A stretch of DNA of 5,923 bases from positions 1-5,923 of the forward strand of contig USCO01000135.1 of NCBI GenBank assembly GCA_900553135.1, in the 5' to 3' direction. The notes beneath the pieces were generated by a model that worked only from the letters and a program-made list of their open reading frames with translations, searched no databases and was not told the origin of the DNA. The translations under genes were made by a program, and so were the position numbers. Positions 5,484-5,923 of the stretch are shown piece after piece (the first letter of the stretch is position 1; the number at the start of each line of letters is the position of its first letter). Source of the stretch: an uncultured Eubacteriales bacterium. GTDB taxonomy: Bacteria > Bacillota > Clostridia > Oscillospirales > Oscillospiraceae.

Positions 5484-5923
5484 TTACAGGATGTGGAAAG
5501 CCACCACCAGGCCGGAGAACACGATGGACACGGTGGACACCAGCTTGATGAGGATGTTCAGGGAGGGGCCGGAAGTGTCCTTGAAGGGGTCGCCCACGGT
5601 GTCGCCCACCACGGCGGCCTTGTGGCAGGGGGAACCCTTGCCGCCTCGATGTACTTTTTGGCATTGTCCCAGGCGCCGCCCGCGTTGGACATGAACACCG
5701 CCATGGCAAAGCCGGTGACCGACACGCCGCCCAGCAGGCCCACCACGCCCACGGGGCCCAGCAGCAGGCCGGTGAGGATGGGCACCACGATGGCCAGCAG
5801 GGCGGGGACCACCATCTCCTTCAAAGCGCCCTTGGTGCACAGGGCCACGCAGGAGGCGTAGTCGGGGTCGGTTTTGTGTTCCATGATGCCGGGAATTTCT
5901 TTGAACTGGCGGCGCACCTCCAC
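5484..5923 (-). pseudogene. hppA: Membrane-bound ion-pumping pyrophosphatase, 3' part, frame broken
   Basis: The C-terminal part of a membrane pyrophosphatase (hydrolyses PPi to pump Na+ or H+; 16 membrane helices in the family) enters from the right edge. The first frame reads 94 family-like residues: EVRRQFKEIPGI, LCTKGALKEMVVPALLA, long hydrophobic segments (about 37-77), then SNAGGAWDNAKKYIEA (79-94, with D86). At about 5639-5644 the family sequence jumps frame. The + strand-complement frame starting at 5642 continues GKGSPCHKAAVVGDTVGDPF, then KDTSGP, the last helix and AFHIL, ending at TAA 5484-5486 (52 residues). Homologues normally have about four further residues (of the G-x-H-G type) between IEA and GKGS, so the data fit a net 13-nt deletion. 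Without correction the protein ends at 5558 after an aberrant tail, lacking the catalytic GDTVGDPFKDTSGP motif and the final helix. It is either a real disruption or an assembly/consensus error. The Na+/H+ specificity residues lie outside the window. Confidence 0.88.

Noticed and set aside
5558..5640. Treating the - strand frame ending at 5558 as the natural C-terminus of the pyrophosphatase
   Set aside because: Its last ~27 residues (Pro/Trp/Thr/Arg-rich) are unlike the family, while the neighbouring frame carries the exact conserved GDTVGDPFKDTSGP end.
5346..5861. A 171-codon + strand frame crossing the 5432-5476 terminator into the hppA region
   Set aside because: It spans a 15-bp terminator stem and lies antisense to clear pyrophosphatase motifs, so it is a shadow frame.

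Overview
The window looks like core-type chromosome from a GC-rich, low-oxygen Firmicute, most likely a gut clostridium of the Oscillospiraceae/Flavonifractor kind. This is inferred from strong AGGAGG-type ribosome sites, strongly G/C-ending codons, AT-rich intergenic promoters, short hairpin-plus-T terminators, and the gene set: glutaminase, threonine aldolase-type lyase, L-lactate dehydrogenase, ECF sigma factor and membrane pyrophosphatase. No 16S or other marker is present, so the genus is not settled. I see no mobile element, CRISPR array, tRNA or rRNA.

Layout from left to right: (1) the last 28 codons of an unrecognised + strand gene (2-88); (2) a terminator hairpin (94-121); (3) glsA, glutaminase, - strand (130-1047); (4) a divergent promoter region with a structured glsA leader (1048-1228); (5) a threonine aldolase/beta-eliminating lyase gene, + strand (1229-2263); (6) a bidirectional terminator (2263-2299); (7) ldh, L-lactate dehydrogenase, - strand (2306-3253); (8) a divergent promoter region with a probable Rex operator over the ldh -10 box (3254-3465); (9) a two-gene operon, ECF-type sigma factor (3466-4011) overlapping by 8 nt a 474-residue polytopic membrane protein (4004-5428); (10) a strong bidirectional terminator (5432-5476); (11) the 3' end of hppA, membrane pyrophosphatase, - strand (5484-5923), with a reading-frame break.

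Transcription alternates strictly, with convergent and divergent junctions in turn. Each convergent junction has one hairpin terminator and each divergent one has promoter-like sequence. The metabolic genes are thus separate single-gene units: glutamine to glutamate plus ammonia, cleavage of a beta-hydroxy amino acid, and pyruvate reduction to recycle NADH. The sigma factor and membrane protein form the only visible operon and probably act together, the membrane protein being a candidate anti-sigma factor without a zinc-finger motif.

The points most worth a second look are the sigma/membrane-protein signalling pair, the hppA frame break (net loss equivalent to about 13 nt just before the last catalytic motif), the Rex-like operator at ldh, and two strong hairpins in the glsA leader.
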